Assembly: GCF_028401425.1 (NCBI RefSeq)
Contig: NZ_JAQOMS010000002.1
Span: 1,612,001-1,676,000, forward strand
Direction of reading: 5' to 3'
Source: Psychrosphaera algicola
GTDB lineage: Bacteria > Pseudomonadota > Gammaproteobacteria > Enterobacterales > Alteromonadaceae
DNA: 64,000 nucleotides
Made by a program: the position numbers and the translations under genes
The notes under the pieces: generated by a model
Told to the model about the DNA's origin: nothing
The model's database searches: none
Seen by the model: only the letters and a program-made list of their open reading frames with translations
Shown here: one piece after another, positions 24,508 through 34,589 of the stretch
Position numbering within the stretch: position 1 is the stretch's first letter
Layout of the letters: each line of letters begins with the position of its first letter

Positions 24508-25529
24508 TCACCGATTCAAGGCTGAAGACAGAATATTCCCTGTCATATCGACAGACGATATCACAGTTTGATAATCCATCCGTACCGGACCTACGACCGC
24601 AATCACGCCAACCACCTTATTTTGTTTATAAAACGGCTTCATTACAATACTGCAATGTTCAAAAGCGTCGACCCCTGTTTCTGCACCTATAAATACGTGC
24701 ACTTTATTCTCTTGTCGTGCTTGATTAAATAAGTGATTTATTGGCGATACATCTTCAAAAAACGTATCAGTCTTCTTAACGTATTAATATCATTTGATAT
24801 ATCTGAATTTAATAAGCGCGTTTCGCCGGAAGCAAAAACAATTTGTTCATTAAATTCGACGGTTTCGCCAAATAGTGCCGACTTCACCAATCTGGCTACT
24901 TCAGGATCTGCCTGCTTCAAAGCATAAGTTAATCGTTCTGCACCTTCATCAAAATTAAAACCTGCAAGTGACGTGTTAAGCAATAATAAGGTCTGGTGTA
25001 AGGTTTGGTCAGTCACGCTGCGTTGAATGTCCACCACTCGATTTTGCACATGGTCATGCTCATCAATCAGCACACATAAAATTCGGCTGTCTGCTAGCCG
25101 GACTAATTCAAGTTGGCGGATGATCATGTCGTGTGGCTTAGGCATAACAACAAGACCCGTCATACTTGTCATGTCGGCAATTAACTGACTGGCTTTTTGA
25201 CACATGTCTTCTGACGTGACCGATTTACTAAAGCTGGTTGTTAATTGTTGTAAATGGTTTTCTATTACATGGGTTCGATTTAAAATACCGTCAATAAAAC
25301 AACGTAACCCTTTATGCGTCGGAATTCGACCGGCACTCGTATGAGGAGAATAGATGAATCCCTCATGTTCCAGAGTACACATTACGTTCCGCACAGTAGC
25401 AGGAGAAGCACCAACGACAGGATTGTCTGCGATCATCTTAGACGCAATAGGAATTCCTTCACGCAAATAATGTTCTATTATTAGCTTTAGAACGACCCCA
25501 GATCGTTGATTTTTACAAGTTTTTGACAT
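24508..25529 (-). CDS. hrcA: Heat-inducible transcription repressor HrcA (one frameshift)
   Basis: HrcA represses heat-shock chaperone operons by binding CIRCE (TTAGCACTC-N9-GAGTGCTAA). The N-terminal winged helix contains GASPATVRNVMCTLEHEGFI and SPHTSAGRIPTHKGLRCFID, the HrcA hallmark. The C-terminal region VVGPVRMDYQTVISSVDMT also matches. A frameshift near 24757 splits the last 80 residues (FEDVSPINHLFNQA continues in another frame). Corrected length is about 340, normal. It sits directly upstream of grpE and is divergent from nadK. I found no CIRCE in the window, so its targets must be elsewhere. Confidence 0.9.
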
Positions 25530-25628
25530 TCAAACCTATTCTCATACTTCTAATTACTCGCTAAAAACGCTATAACGCATAATAATCTATTTCTACAACC
25601 TGTTATTAGGGCATTTAGGAAAAATACA

Positions 25629-26513
25629 ATGACACAACACTTTAAAACTATTGGCTTGATAGGTAAAGCGAACCACAATGCGACAAAAGGCACAGTTGTT
25701 AGCCTTTACAAGTTCCTTTGTGAACTCGGCTACAAGCCTATTGTTGAAGAAAATGTGTCAAATTACATTAACGACAAAACCATGCAAACGGCAGACTTGG
25801 TTAGCCTAGGCCAACAATGTGATTTGGTTATTGTCGTTGGTGGCGATGGTAATATGTTGGGTACCGCCCGCGTATTAAGTCGATACGATGTCGCTGTAAT
25901 TGGTGTTAATAGGGGTAACTTAGGATTTCTAACTGACCTTGACCCAGAAAACTTTGACTAAGGCTTTAACAAATGTTTTAAATGGTGAATACACAACTGA
26001 AATGCGCTATTTGTTGGACGTTTCAATAAACCGACATGAGGTAACAAAAGCCAATAACTCGGCAATGAATGAGGTGGTATTACACGCCGACAAAGTTGCT
26101 CACATGATTGAATTTGAAGCCTTTATCGACGGTTCGTTTGTTTTTCATCAAAGGTCAGATGGCCTAATTGTATCAACCCCTACAGGCTCTACAGCCTATT
26201 CACTGTCTGGCGGTGGTCCAATTGTACACCCCAATTTAAATGCCATGACTCTTGTGCCTATGTTTCCACATTCTTTAACAAGTCGGCCTTTAGTTGTTGA
26301 TGCCGACAGTGAACTAAAAATTGTCGTGAGTAAATCAAATGATGCCTTGCTGCAAATTAGTTGTGACAGCCATGTCAGACTCTCGGTAATGCCATAGGTG
26401 ATGAGATTGTCATTAAAAAGCATCATCAAGGTCTTCGTCTTATCCATCCTAGTGAATATGATTACTACGACGTGCTTAGAAAAAAATTGCATTGGGGAAG
26501 ACAAAACTACTAA
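25629..26513 (+). CDS. nadK: NAD kinase (two frameshifts)
   Basis: Phosphorylates NAD to NADP with ATP. The GGDG nucleotide-binding motif is in VVVGGDGNMLGTARVLS at about residue 75, with GVNRGNLGFLTDLDP next. The conserved TPTGSTAYSLSGGGPIV and FPHSLTSRPLVV follow. The frame breaks near 25960 and near 26392. Past the second, AIGDEIVIKKHHQGLRLIHP and the end WGRQNY are recovered with a stop at 26511-26513. Corrected length is about 294 residues, close to E. coli (292). It is divergent from hrcA and upstream of recN, a conserved arrangement. Confidence 0.95.
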
Positions 26514-26558
26514 CAAAATAGAATAAATAAAAGGTTAGACATTAACCACTGTTTAAAC

Positions 26559-26578
26559 TACTGTATATGACAACAGTA
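26559..26578 (+). promoter_or_regulatory. LexA (SOS) box upstream of recN
   Basis: TACTGTATATGACAACAGTA contains CTGT-N8-ACAG, the gammaproteobacterial LexA consensus. It ends 21 bp before the recN start codon. recN is a classic SOS gene, so repression by LexA and induction by DNA damage is well supported. Confidence 0.9.
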
Positions 26579-26599
26579 TATTAAACTTGAATGTTGCCC

Positions 26600-28273
26600 A
26601 TGTTAGTTTCTCTTGCTATTAAAAATTTCGCCATTGTTAAAGACTTAGAAGTCCAATGGCATAGCGCAATGACAACCATTACCGGTGAAACAGGCGCAGG
26701 TAAATCCATCGCTATAGACGCACTTGCACAAACCTTAGGCGAACGCAGTGACGCAAATATGGTGCGTGCTGATGAAGACAAAGCAGAAGTTATAGCCTGT
26801 TTCGACATAGCAAATCTTCCCGCAGCTCAAACTTGGTTGGAGCAACATGATCTGCAGGCCGACAATGAATGTATATTGCGTCGAGTCATTTCAAAAGAAG
26901 GCCGCTCAAGAGGTTACATCAATGGTAGCCAAGTTCCTGCGAGCTCACTAAAGTCTATTGGCAACTTGTTAGTAAGTATTCACGGACAACACGCCCACCA
27001 ACAATTAACAAAACCAGATCACCAGCGTATTTTATTAGACGAATATGCGGCAAACACATCATTACTGACTGATGTAAAAGCAGCCTATAAAAATTGGTTG
27101 AGTGTCGTCCAAGAGTTTAAACAATTAAAAGAGCAGCAGGATGAGTTTAGTGCTCAGCAACAGCTACTACAATATCAAGTAAATGAACTCGCCGATGCGG
27201 AAGTTCAAGAAGGTGAGTTTGAACAAATTGAGGCAGAGCATAAACGTTTGCATCATGCACAGTCTTTACTTGCTGACTCCCAAGGTGCCCTTTCGTGTTT
27301 ATATGAAGGTGACTCTGGAAACGCGTATTCAGCAACTCAACAAGCCTTGTCGCTACTGCATAAATCAATTGTATTAGACGAAAATTTATCAGCGACAGTA
27401 GAACTCGTTGAATCGGCTCTTATTCAGCTTGACGAAGGGGCTAGCGAATTACGTCGTTATTTGGATCAACTTGAATTAAATCCTGAGCGTTTGTTTGAAA
27501 TAGAGCAACGCATTGAAACTTACATGGATTTGGCAAGGAAACACAATGTCTCGCCGCATAACCTGTCAGTTAAAGAGCAAGAACTAAAAGATGAATTAAC
27601 TCAGCTTAGTGTTTCAGGCGACCGACTCGAAGAGCTGGAGTTGGAAATACAAATAGCAGAGCAAACATATTCAAAACTTGCTGCAGACTTAACAAAAGTA
27701 CGCACTGATTATGCAGCTCAATTAGACCAACTTATAAGTGACAGCATGGCGTCATTAAACATGCCCGGAGCCCAGTTTTCAATAGCTATCTCTGGCCTAA
27801 CAACTGGCCCTTCTGCTAGTGGCAACGACAGGATTGAATTTATGGTCACAACGAATCCTGGTCAACCGTTACAGCCTTTAGCTAAAGTTGCCTCTGGTGG
27901 TGAGTTGAGTAGGATCAGTTTAGCGATTCAAGTCATAATCGCGAAACGTGTAACAACACCAACATTGTTATTTGATGAAGTTGACGTTGGTGTTTCAGGC
28001 CCAACAGCTTCGGCTGTTGGCAAACTAATGCGCAAACTTGCAGATAATACGCAAGTCATATGCGTGACCCATTTACCCCAAGTTGCTTGCTTTGGACATC
28101 AACAACAGTTTGTCCAAAAAACATCGAGCGACAATCAGACTCATACTTCAATGCAAAGCTTGACGCCAAAAGGCCGAATAGACGAACTTGCTAGATTATT
28201 GGGCGGTGAACAAATCTCTAAAAACACCAGAGCAAATGCAAAAGAGTTGTTAAATGTGGCGCAAGTTGCTTAG
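26600..28273 (+). CDS. recN: DNA repair protein RecN
   Basis: An SMC-like ATPase that acts in recombinational repair of double-strand breaks. Walker A is GETGAGKSIAIDAL near residue 30. The long central region is coiled coil. The ABC signature VASGGELSRISLAIQ and Walker B TLLFDEVDVGVSG lie near residues 430-465, with VTHLPQVACFGHQQ after. I start at ATG 26600 (MLVSLAIKNFAIV), which aligns with the usual RecN start. An ATG three codons earlier at 26591 is possible. The frame is unbroken for about 557 residues. Its TAG stop is formed by the edge of an AGTCTTTT microsatellite. Confidence 0.96.
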   Translation: MLVSLAIKNFAIVKDLEVQWHSAMTTITGETGAGKSIAIDALAQTLGERSDANMVRADEDKAEVIACFDIANLPAAQTWLEQHDLQADNECILRRVISKEGRSRGYINGSQVPASSLKSIGNLLVSIHGQHAHQQLTKPDHQRILLDEYAANTSLLTDVKAAYKNWLSVVQEFKQLKEQQDEFSAQQQLLQYQVNELADAEVQEGEFEQIEAEHKRLHHAQSLLADSQGALSCLYEGDSGNAYSATQQALSLLHKSIVLDENLSATVELVESALIQLDEGASELRRYLDQLELNPERLFEIEQRIETYMDLARKHNVSPHNLSVKEQELKDELTQLSVSGDRLEELELEIQIAEQTYSKLAADLTKVRTDYAAQLDQLISDSMASLNMPGAQFSIAISGLTTGPSASGNDRIEFMVTTNPGQPLQPLAKVASGGELSRISLAIQVIIAKRVTTPTLLFDEVDVGVSGPTASAVGKLMRKLADNTQVICVTHLPQVACFGHQQQFVQKTSSDNQTHTSMQSLTPKGRIDELARLLGGEQISKNTRANAKELLNVAQVA

Positions 28274-28364
28274 TCTTTTAGTCTTTTAGTCTTTTAGTCT
28301 TTTAGTCTTTTAGTCTTTTAGTCTTTTAGTCTTTTAGTCTTTTAGTCTTTTAGTCTTTTAGTCT
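28272..28364. repeat. Microsatellite (AGTCTTTT) x11 at recN 3' end
   Basis: Eleven exact copies of the 8-mer AGTCTTTT run from 28272 to 28359, followed by AGTCT. The first copy overlaps the recN TAG stop codon. Units are identical, which suggests recent slippage. It is outside coding sequence, so copy number would not change RecN. Confidence 0.97.
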
Positions 28365-28720
28365 GGATAAGGTTAACTTAGGGTTGGTTATATACGGTTA
28401 AATAGCTATGACACGTCATTATTTACATAGTTAATACTCGCTACTCGGATGTACTGGTAAGTTCAATTCCAGCTAACGGAATCCATGTTACCTTTTAATT
28501 AACAGGTTTTAGCTTAAACACCTGAATTTCACGGATTAACGTCTGGCATTTATGGACTGAGTTTCAATCGTGACCAGTTTTTGACTATGCGCGTCTATGC
28601 AATTTAAGTCATTGCCCTTCAGCATAGATGGAAATATCAACTTACTTATTTTTAAAACTTTTTATACTTTTGCCGCTACACTCCTTAATAATAGCGAAAC
28701 AAATAGGGATCTGATCTACT
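28365..28720. other. Intergenic stretch with no recognised feature
   Basis: About 356 bp between the microsatellite and the next gene. No open frame of note, no TGGGTGTCC repeat and no convincing terminator were seen. A promoter for the downstream gene is expected here, but I cannot point to clear -35 and -10 boxes. Confidence 0.5.
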
Positions 28721-29686
28721 GTGCTGAGTCGAATTAGTAAATTTTGCTTTATGATTTTAATTTTGGTCTCTAGTCCGATATTAGCTGAGCAACTAGATTT
28801 TCGAAAAACCGAAAGTAAATCTCACTATAATTACCGCTATGAATGGTTAGATGTGAATGGCGAAAAACAACAGCTGTCCTTTTCGATTGCCCGCACCGTT
28901 AGCAATAATAAGTTTCGACATTTTAAAGCGCTAAGTCCTACCCGCATGACTAAATACGTAAAACGTAGCTTGTTAATGGCCATTAATACGTTAAATCCAA
29001 GACATGGAAAAGTTGATTTAATTCCTCAAGCTAATGGCGTTAGTTATAGCGTTTCTGGTTCTGAGCAGCAATGGGTTGATGACACAATTCAAATGTTAAA
29101 TGAGAGGTCAAATGAATCGATTTCTGAATTTCTCGAAAAGGAATACTACATAAGGTTTTCGCCATTCGGGTATACGGACGACAAGAACTCAATAAGCTAT
29201 AAGCCTGATCATAAAAGGTTTATTTCAGAAAGTGGCGACTCCTTAAAACCGATAATTGACCAACTGCACAAAAAATTTCCAAAGGCGAGACCAAAAGTTG
29301 TAGCAACATTTTTATTATCTTGGGTCCAGAGCATTCCTTATGACACGATTGAATCTAGAGCAATTAACAATGGAGCTGGCTTTTTGCCCCCTTTGAGACT
29401 TATCGATTCAAACCGAGGCGACTGCGATAGTAAAGTAACGTTAATGGCGAGTATTTTAGGTCAAATGTTTAGTAACTTACGTATGGCCATAGTTTACGTG
29501 CCACAACATGCACTAATTGGCATTAATACACCACATGTTCAAGAAGACTATAAAATTGATGTTGATGGACTCGATTATATTTTGTCAGAACCCGTTGGCC
29601 CCGCCATTATTAAATGGGCAGAAATATCAGACACGTCAAAACGATATATAGAATCAGACAATTATAAAATTGAAATACTCCATTAA
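28721..29686 (+). CDS. Secreted transglutaminase-like cysteine peptidase
   Basis: I do not recognise a named family. The protein has 321 residues and a signal peptide (KFCFMILILVSSPILAEQ, cleavage likely after ILA). The region near residue 235 reads SNRGDCDSKVTLMASIL, followed by AIVYVPQHALIGIN and a later DVDGLDYILSEP. The order Cys, His, Asp in this spacing fits a transglutaminase-like fold. It is probably periplasmic. The start is GTG at 28721. Its stop codon overlaps the stop of the convergent sensor kinase gene, so the two share their last bases. Function and substrate are unknown. Confidence 0.65.
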   Translation: MLSRISKFCFMILILVSSPILAEQLDFRKTESKSHYNYRYEWLDVNGEKQQLSFSIARTVSNNKFRHFKALSPTRMTKYVKRSLLMAINTLNPRHGKVDLIPQANGVSYSVSGSEQQWVDDTIQMLNERSNESISEFLEKEYYIRFSPFGYTDDKNSISYKPDHKRFISESGDSLKPIIDQLHKKFPKARPKVVATFLLSWVQSIPYDTIESRAINNGAGFLPPLRLIDSNRGDCDSKVTLMASILGQMFSNLRMAIVYVPQHALIGINTPHVQEDYKIDVDGLDYILSEPVGPAIIKWAEISDTSKRYIESDNYKIEILH

Positions 29687-32600
29687 CTTTCGAGCCCGAA
29701 TTGTTCTAGATAAGCAATAAACTCAAAGAGTGCCTTAATTTCGATTTCCAGGAATTTATCGTAACTGAGTTTAGTTTAGCGCCTTCGCTCAGTTGTTTTT
29801 CTAACTCAGCTGTTAATTCCGCTAAACCAGATGCGCCAATACTTCCAAACATCCCCTAAAGTTGTGCAAGGACGACTTTAACTCTTCAGCGCTGAGGCTG
29901 CGATAATTTTGAGAAAGGTAGAATAACGCGTTTTGCTTTGATGTTTTAAAACGTGTTAATAACTTAATAATCGTCTGGTGGTTTTCACCAAATTGCTTAC
30001 CTAAAAAGCGCCAATCTAAACCATCAAACTGGGCACTAAGCGATTCTATTGTAATATTCGTTGTTATTTTTGGTTCTACATTCAGCATTATCGAGTTAGA
30101 TGCAAGAAGCGCATTATAGTTAGATGACAGTGTTAAAATAGCGCCAATAAGTTTTTCTTTTTCTATTGGTTTATTTAAATGGAGATCAACACCAGCACGT
30201 TTTGTATTTAGTCTGTCTGTATCAGAATTGTGAGCTGTCATTGCAATTATAGGTAATCCGCGCCACTTATCTTCGGCACGAATGGCTTTCGTACAGGTTA
30301 TACCATCCATTACCGGCATTTGGAGATCGAGAATAACAACATCAAACTGTTTTTTCTCTAAGAGTGCAATCCCCTCTTTTCCGTTGTCAGCACAAATAAC
30401 ACTAGCGCCTTCATTGGCTAAAATGAGCTTTAAAACTTGCTGATTAACTTCATTATCTTCAATAACCAAAATTGAATATCCAGCTAACATAGGCTGTTGC
30501 TCAATTAATTTTTGACCGACAATTTTCGGTTGTAACTGATTAAGTAACAACTTGTTGGTAGAAAACGGCATGGACAACACTGGAAAATGCGGGAGGGTAC
30601 TTAAGCAGTTTGTCGCAAGTTCATTTAGTTTAAAGGTGACGGGTTGCAATTCGATATCACCTTGGCTGATCTTTTCAACAATGCTTGCGGGCAATAAAGT
30701 CAACATTTCAGGGCGGCAAACCAATACTTCATTACGGTGAATTCGCCCCTTCGAAATCTCACTAGGAGACAATACTCGATATTTTTGCTGAGTAGTTCTT
30801 AGTTTATTTTTTAAGGACGTAACGAGGTCACTCTTTTGTTCGCAAATAACCCATTGTTTATTAATTAATTTATTATCAGTTTGCTCTACAACTTTGCGCA
30901 GCGGCAATGTCACCTTAAATTCAGTACCTTGGCCCACTTTCGACCAGAGTTCCGTTTTCCCACCCATCAACTTAACTAGTTGGTAAACAATTGTTAACCC
31001 CAAACCAGTCCCACCAAACTCACGTGTTATTGAACTATCCGCTTGGGTAAAGGCTTCGAAAACGGCTTCTTGTTTTTCTTGAGGAATACCAACGCCAGTA
31101 TCAATAACTTTAAATTCAACAAACTGAATATCATTTTTTCTCGCAATAAATTGGCTTCTAATATTACTGATCCCTTTTCTGTAAACTTGATGGCATTACC
31201 AATTAAATTTATAAAAATTTGGTCAATACGTACCTCATCACCGATAAATAACTCTGGAAAATCTGGAGACAAATTGACATCTAATAATAACCCTTTTCTC
31301 AATGCTTCTGGCAAAGCATTTGCAAATGCAATATCAATTATACTTGAGAAAGCAAAGACTTCATTGTGCAGTTCTATCTTCTTCGCGGAAACTTTAGAAA
31401 AGTCGAGTATGTCATTTATTATTTGGATTAAGTGTCGAGATGATTTTTGTGCAATATTAATATAGTTGGTCTGTTCAATTGTTGGCCTAGCACTTAAGAG
31501 TAATTCCAACATTCCCATAACAGCATTCATTGGAGTGCGAATTTCGTGACTCATATTGGCAATAAAATGGCTCTTTGTCTCATTCGCATCAACCGCCTGT
31601 TTACGAGCCTTATCTAGCTTTTTAACGCTTGCTTCCTGTTCAGAAATATCTCGCCCTAAACCGAGTAGTCCGTGCACTTCACCATCTGAATCTACGATTG
31701 GCGCAACAAGCCATTGAATAATTGCCACTCGTCCATTTGGAAACGTGTGTTTTGACTTACCATTAAAAGGTCTTTTAGAACGTAAAGCTTGGAAATCGAA
31801 TTTAGTAATTTCTTCGGCAATTTTAGGTGGGAAAATTTCCTCAGCGTGTCGGGCAACAATATCAGTTTCACTTACACCAGCAAGATACTCAAAAGCACTA
31901 TTGCACCCTAAAAACCCGCCATCTAGGTTTTTGTAATAAATCATGTCAGGTATTGAGTTCATGATTGATCTATTTAGAGCAATATTTCGATCTTTTGAGT
32001 GGGTTTGAGCCTGTAACTCTTGGGTACGACTTTTTACGATATGATCTAAATGTTTGTTTTTAGTCATCAACGATTGTAATAACTTACGGTTATCTTTGTA
32101 AGCTAAAGCGATTTTATCAAACCACTTTTCCCACCCACTAACGGTCAAACTATCTTCCATATCATACAAAGAACTTTGCCGCTCAATATGCGCAATCAAT
32201 TTAGACGTAGGGTAGGCGATTTTCCATATAATAAGTGCAAAAATAAAGATTATGACAAACAGACTAAACAGCAAGATTTTGACGGTTAGCCAACTGACAC
32301 TTGCGTTCATTTCTTCTATGAAGCCACTTGCAGGTTTGAAAATTGCCATTCGGTATGGGGTGGAATCAATTGCTTTTTGTAGATAGATTACAGGTTCATG
32401 TGCAGCTCGTTCTAGTAACAAAGGACTATGTAACTTACGTTTAACATTTAGATCATTATTAACGATATGCCGCAAACTCTCAGGTAAATACCTAGTCGCA
32501 AGGTACACCTGAGCATAATCTTTAACCTTGTTTACTGGCTTAACTACATTAGTTGTAATCGTCTTCCCTGTAATAGAATCCCAAATTACATAAAAAGAGT

Positions 32601-33316
32601 TGCTGCCTTCAAAAACCTTGGTCGAGCTGAACATCAAGTTTAACAACCAAAATAGACATGGCATCATCTACTTTTTCTATTGGTAAAATGAGGTATTCAC
32701 TCGCATGACCAAATTCGACATTAAAAAATGGTGGCACAAAGATCGTATGCCTTTGAGTCATTAATTGTGATAGTTGTTGTTGTTTATGGAACAACCAATT
32801 ATATAGTTGCTCTAAAGAAGGGTCATTTCTGTATGGGAGATTAGCCGGAAAAATAAAATCCTTCCCTTTGAAATTAATAACAAAAGCCTGTTCTACCACA
32901 CGTTCATCGAGTAGAGACTGGACCATAGGTTTAATGAATTGCCCAACTTCTAAGAGATAGCGACTCGAACTAGGCAATTTTTGGACATAGTCTGTGGATA
33001 CCCCGTCTACTTCAGTTGGAGTAACCAAATTCATAATGGCCAGTTCATTTGACTTTATATCAAATTGATCTCGAACTAAGCCTGATGCCGAATAATTGTT
33101 GTATACAAGTTTCGCTTGCTCCATCAATTGTTGGACCACGTAAAGATTGGTCGCAAGCGAATCAGCAGCTTTACTTTGTGTTACAAATTGCTGCTTTAGA
33201 AACCTTGATTTGTATTGGTTATAAAAGTCCTCTCTGAAGCTAAAAACTATAATACCTAACACTAGGATGCTAAGTATAAAACTCATAGTTAACTTTTTGA
33301 GTACAAAATAGTTCAA
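29683..33316 (-). CDS. Hybrid sensor histidine kinase with PAS, receiver and Hpt domains (frameshifts)
   Basis: A membrane phosphorelay sensor of about 1210 residues after correction. Domains in order: transmembrane helix at about residues 10-27; periplasmic sensor region; second helix LLFSLFVIIFIFALIIW at about 350; PAS near 430-550; HisKA with HFIANMSHEIRTPMNAVMG at about 590; HATPase with GGTGLGLTIVYQLVKLMGG; receiver ILVIEDNEVNQQVLKLILAN with VVILDLQMPVMDG; and a C-terminal Hpt with LHNFRGMFGSIGASGL. Frame breaks lie near 32615, 31140, 29860 and 29745. No response regulator gene is adjacent. The signal is unknown. Confidence 0.85.
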
Positions 33317-33504
33317 TTCAGCGACCTCGGTGGCTATAGGTTAAGCAGGCAGAAAAGCATAAAAATACGAAAGGTTAGTCTATCAGTAGACTTTCTAAAA
33401 CGATACACCAAAGGCAACGCAATACTCCTTGAGGCCAGAGAGCACAAAACCAATTCCACTGACCTTGTTATGTACAGGTAATTGCAGTTAGTAGGACAGT
33501 TAGT

Positions 33505-34012
33505 TGGACACCCACCCAAACTTAACATGGACACCCACCCAGAACTTAACATGGACACCCACCCAGAACTTAACATGGACACCCACCTAAACTTATCTTG
33601 GACACCCACCTAAACTTAACGTAGACAGCCACCCAAACTTATCGTGGACAGCCACCCAGAACTTAACGTGGACACCCACCAAACTTATCGTAGACACCCA
33701 CCCAGAACTAAACGTGGACACCCACCCAGAACTAAACGTGGACACCCACCCAGAACTAAACGTGGACACCCACCCAAACTTATCGTGGACAGCCACCCAG
33801 AACTTAACGTGGACAGCCACCTAAACTTAACGTGGACGCCCACCCAAACTTAACATGGACAGCCACCCAAACTTAACATGGACAGCCACCCAAACTTAAC
33901 ATGGACAGCCACCCAAACTTAACATGGACAGCCACCCAAACTTATCTTGGACAGCCACCTAAACTTAACGTAGACAGCCACCCAGAACTTAACGTGGACA
34001 CCCACCATAACT
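33505..34012. repeat. Tandem repeat array 3 (TGGGTGTCC family, 22 copies)
   Basis: Twenty-two copies of GGACACCCA, GGACAGCCA (10 of 22) or GTAGACAGCCA on the plus strand, period 22-24 bp, with linker CCCAAACTTAACAT or CCCAGAACTTAACGT. The C-to-G variant is clustered toward the right half. Open frames on both strands through this array are by-products of the repeat. It sits between the sensor kinase start and an IS4-type transposase remnant. Confidence 0.95.
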
Positions 34013-34026
34013 TATCGTGGCGGCAA

Positions 34027-34303
34027 TAGTTACCCACAGTCTAGAACGTAAGTTAATGAAACTCTCAAACCATTTACTATTAGATAGTCAGTTCGATGCT
34101 CGTTACGTTGGAGAGATGACATTAGCAGAAAGGTTATTACCCTCAGTCCCAATGATTCCTTAACATTGGGTGCTCCTGCGAGCAAAAATTTTAATGGGCT
34201 ACCAGAGCAAATTACCGCGAGATTAACGTCCTACCAAGTGAACGGGAAATGGTATCGAATACTAAGTTCGCTCGCAGATTTAATGCGCTATCAATACGAT
34301 TAA
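34027..34303 (+). pseudogene. Remnant of an IS4-family transposase
   Basis: The plus strand can be read as VTHSLERKLMKL, then DSQFDARYVGEMTLAERLLP, then GLPEQITARLTSYQVNGKWY and RILSSLADLMRYQYD before a stop. The segments resemble the middle and the beta-strand region of IS4-type DDE transposases (SYxxNGKxYRILTSLxDPxRF). The frame is broken, and the catalytic DRGYYS-like part between the segments is missing, so this is a deleted, inactive fragment. No flanking inverted repeats were identified. It directly abuts repeat array 3. Confidence 0.6.
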
Positions 34304-34521
34304 ATAACAGAAGTTTCTGCGCAACGGTGCCCCCAACTTAGCAATTGTTTATGAATACGACATATTGTTGCATTCTTCATGCGCACGCCAATTCATAGTG
34401 CCAGTAAGTTACCCATAAATAATGCAGAGTTTCTGCACACATTAAGAATGTTTGTTTTACGGGATAGAATGCCAGATAAGCTATAACCAATAATTGCAAG
34501 AAAGTAGCCTAATGTCCCTAT

Positions 34522-34553
34522 AAAAAACGCCAGTCAGCTATTAACCGACTGGT
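34522..34553 (-). terminator. Rho-independent terminator after the PIN-PhoH gene
   Basis: On the minus strand, CCAGTC and GACTGG pair around a short loop and are followed by CGTTTTTTAT. It lies about 40 bp past the stop at 34590. The stretch from 34304 to 34521 holds no other feature that I can see. Confidence 0.8.
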
Positions 34554-34589
34554 ATTAGTGCTCTGCTCGGTTTTTTAGCATAGTCTATG

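Noticed and set aside
24438..25628. CIRCE operator for HrcA
   Set aside because: TTAGCACTC-N9-GAGTGCTAA was looked for near hrcA and grpE and not found.
28272..28364. Phase-variable recN
   Set aside because: The microsatellite begins at the stop codon, so unit loss or gain would not change the RecN sequence.
33334..33853. WVSMLSSG-repeat proteins
   Set aside because: Both strands are open through array 3 because of the repeat period; no ribosome site or conserved non-repeat part.
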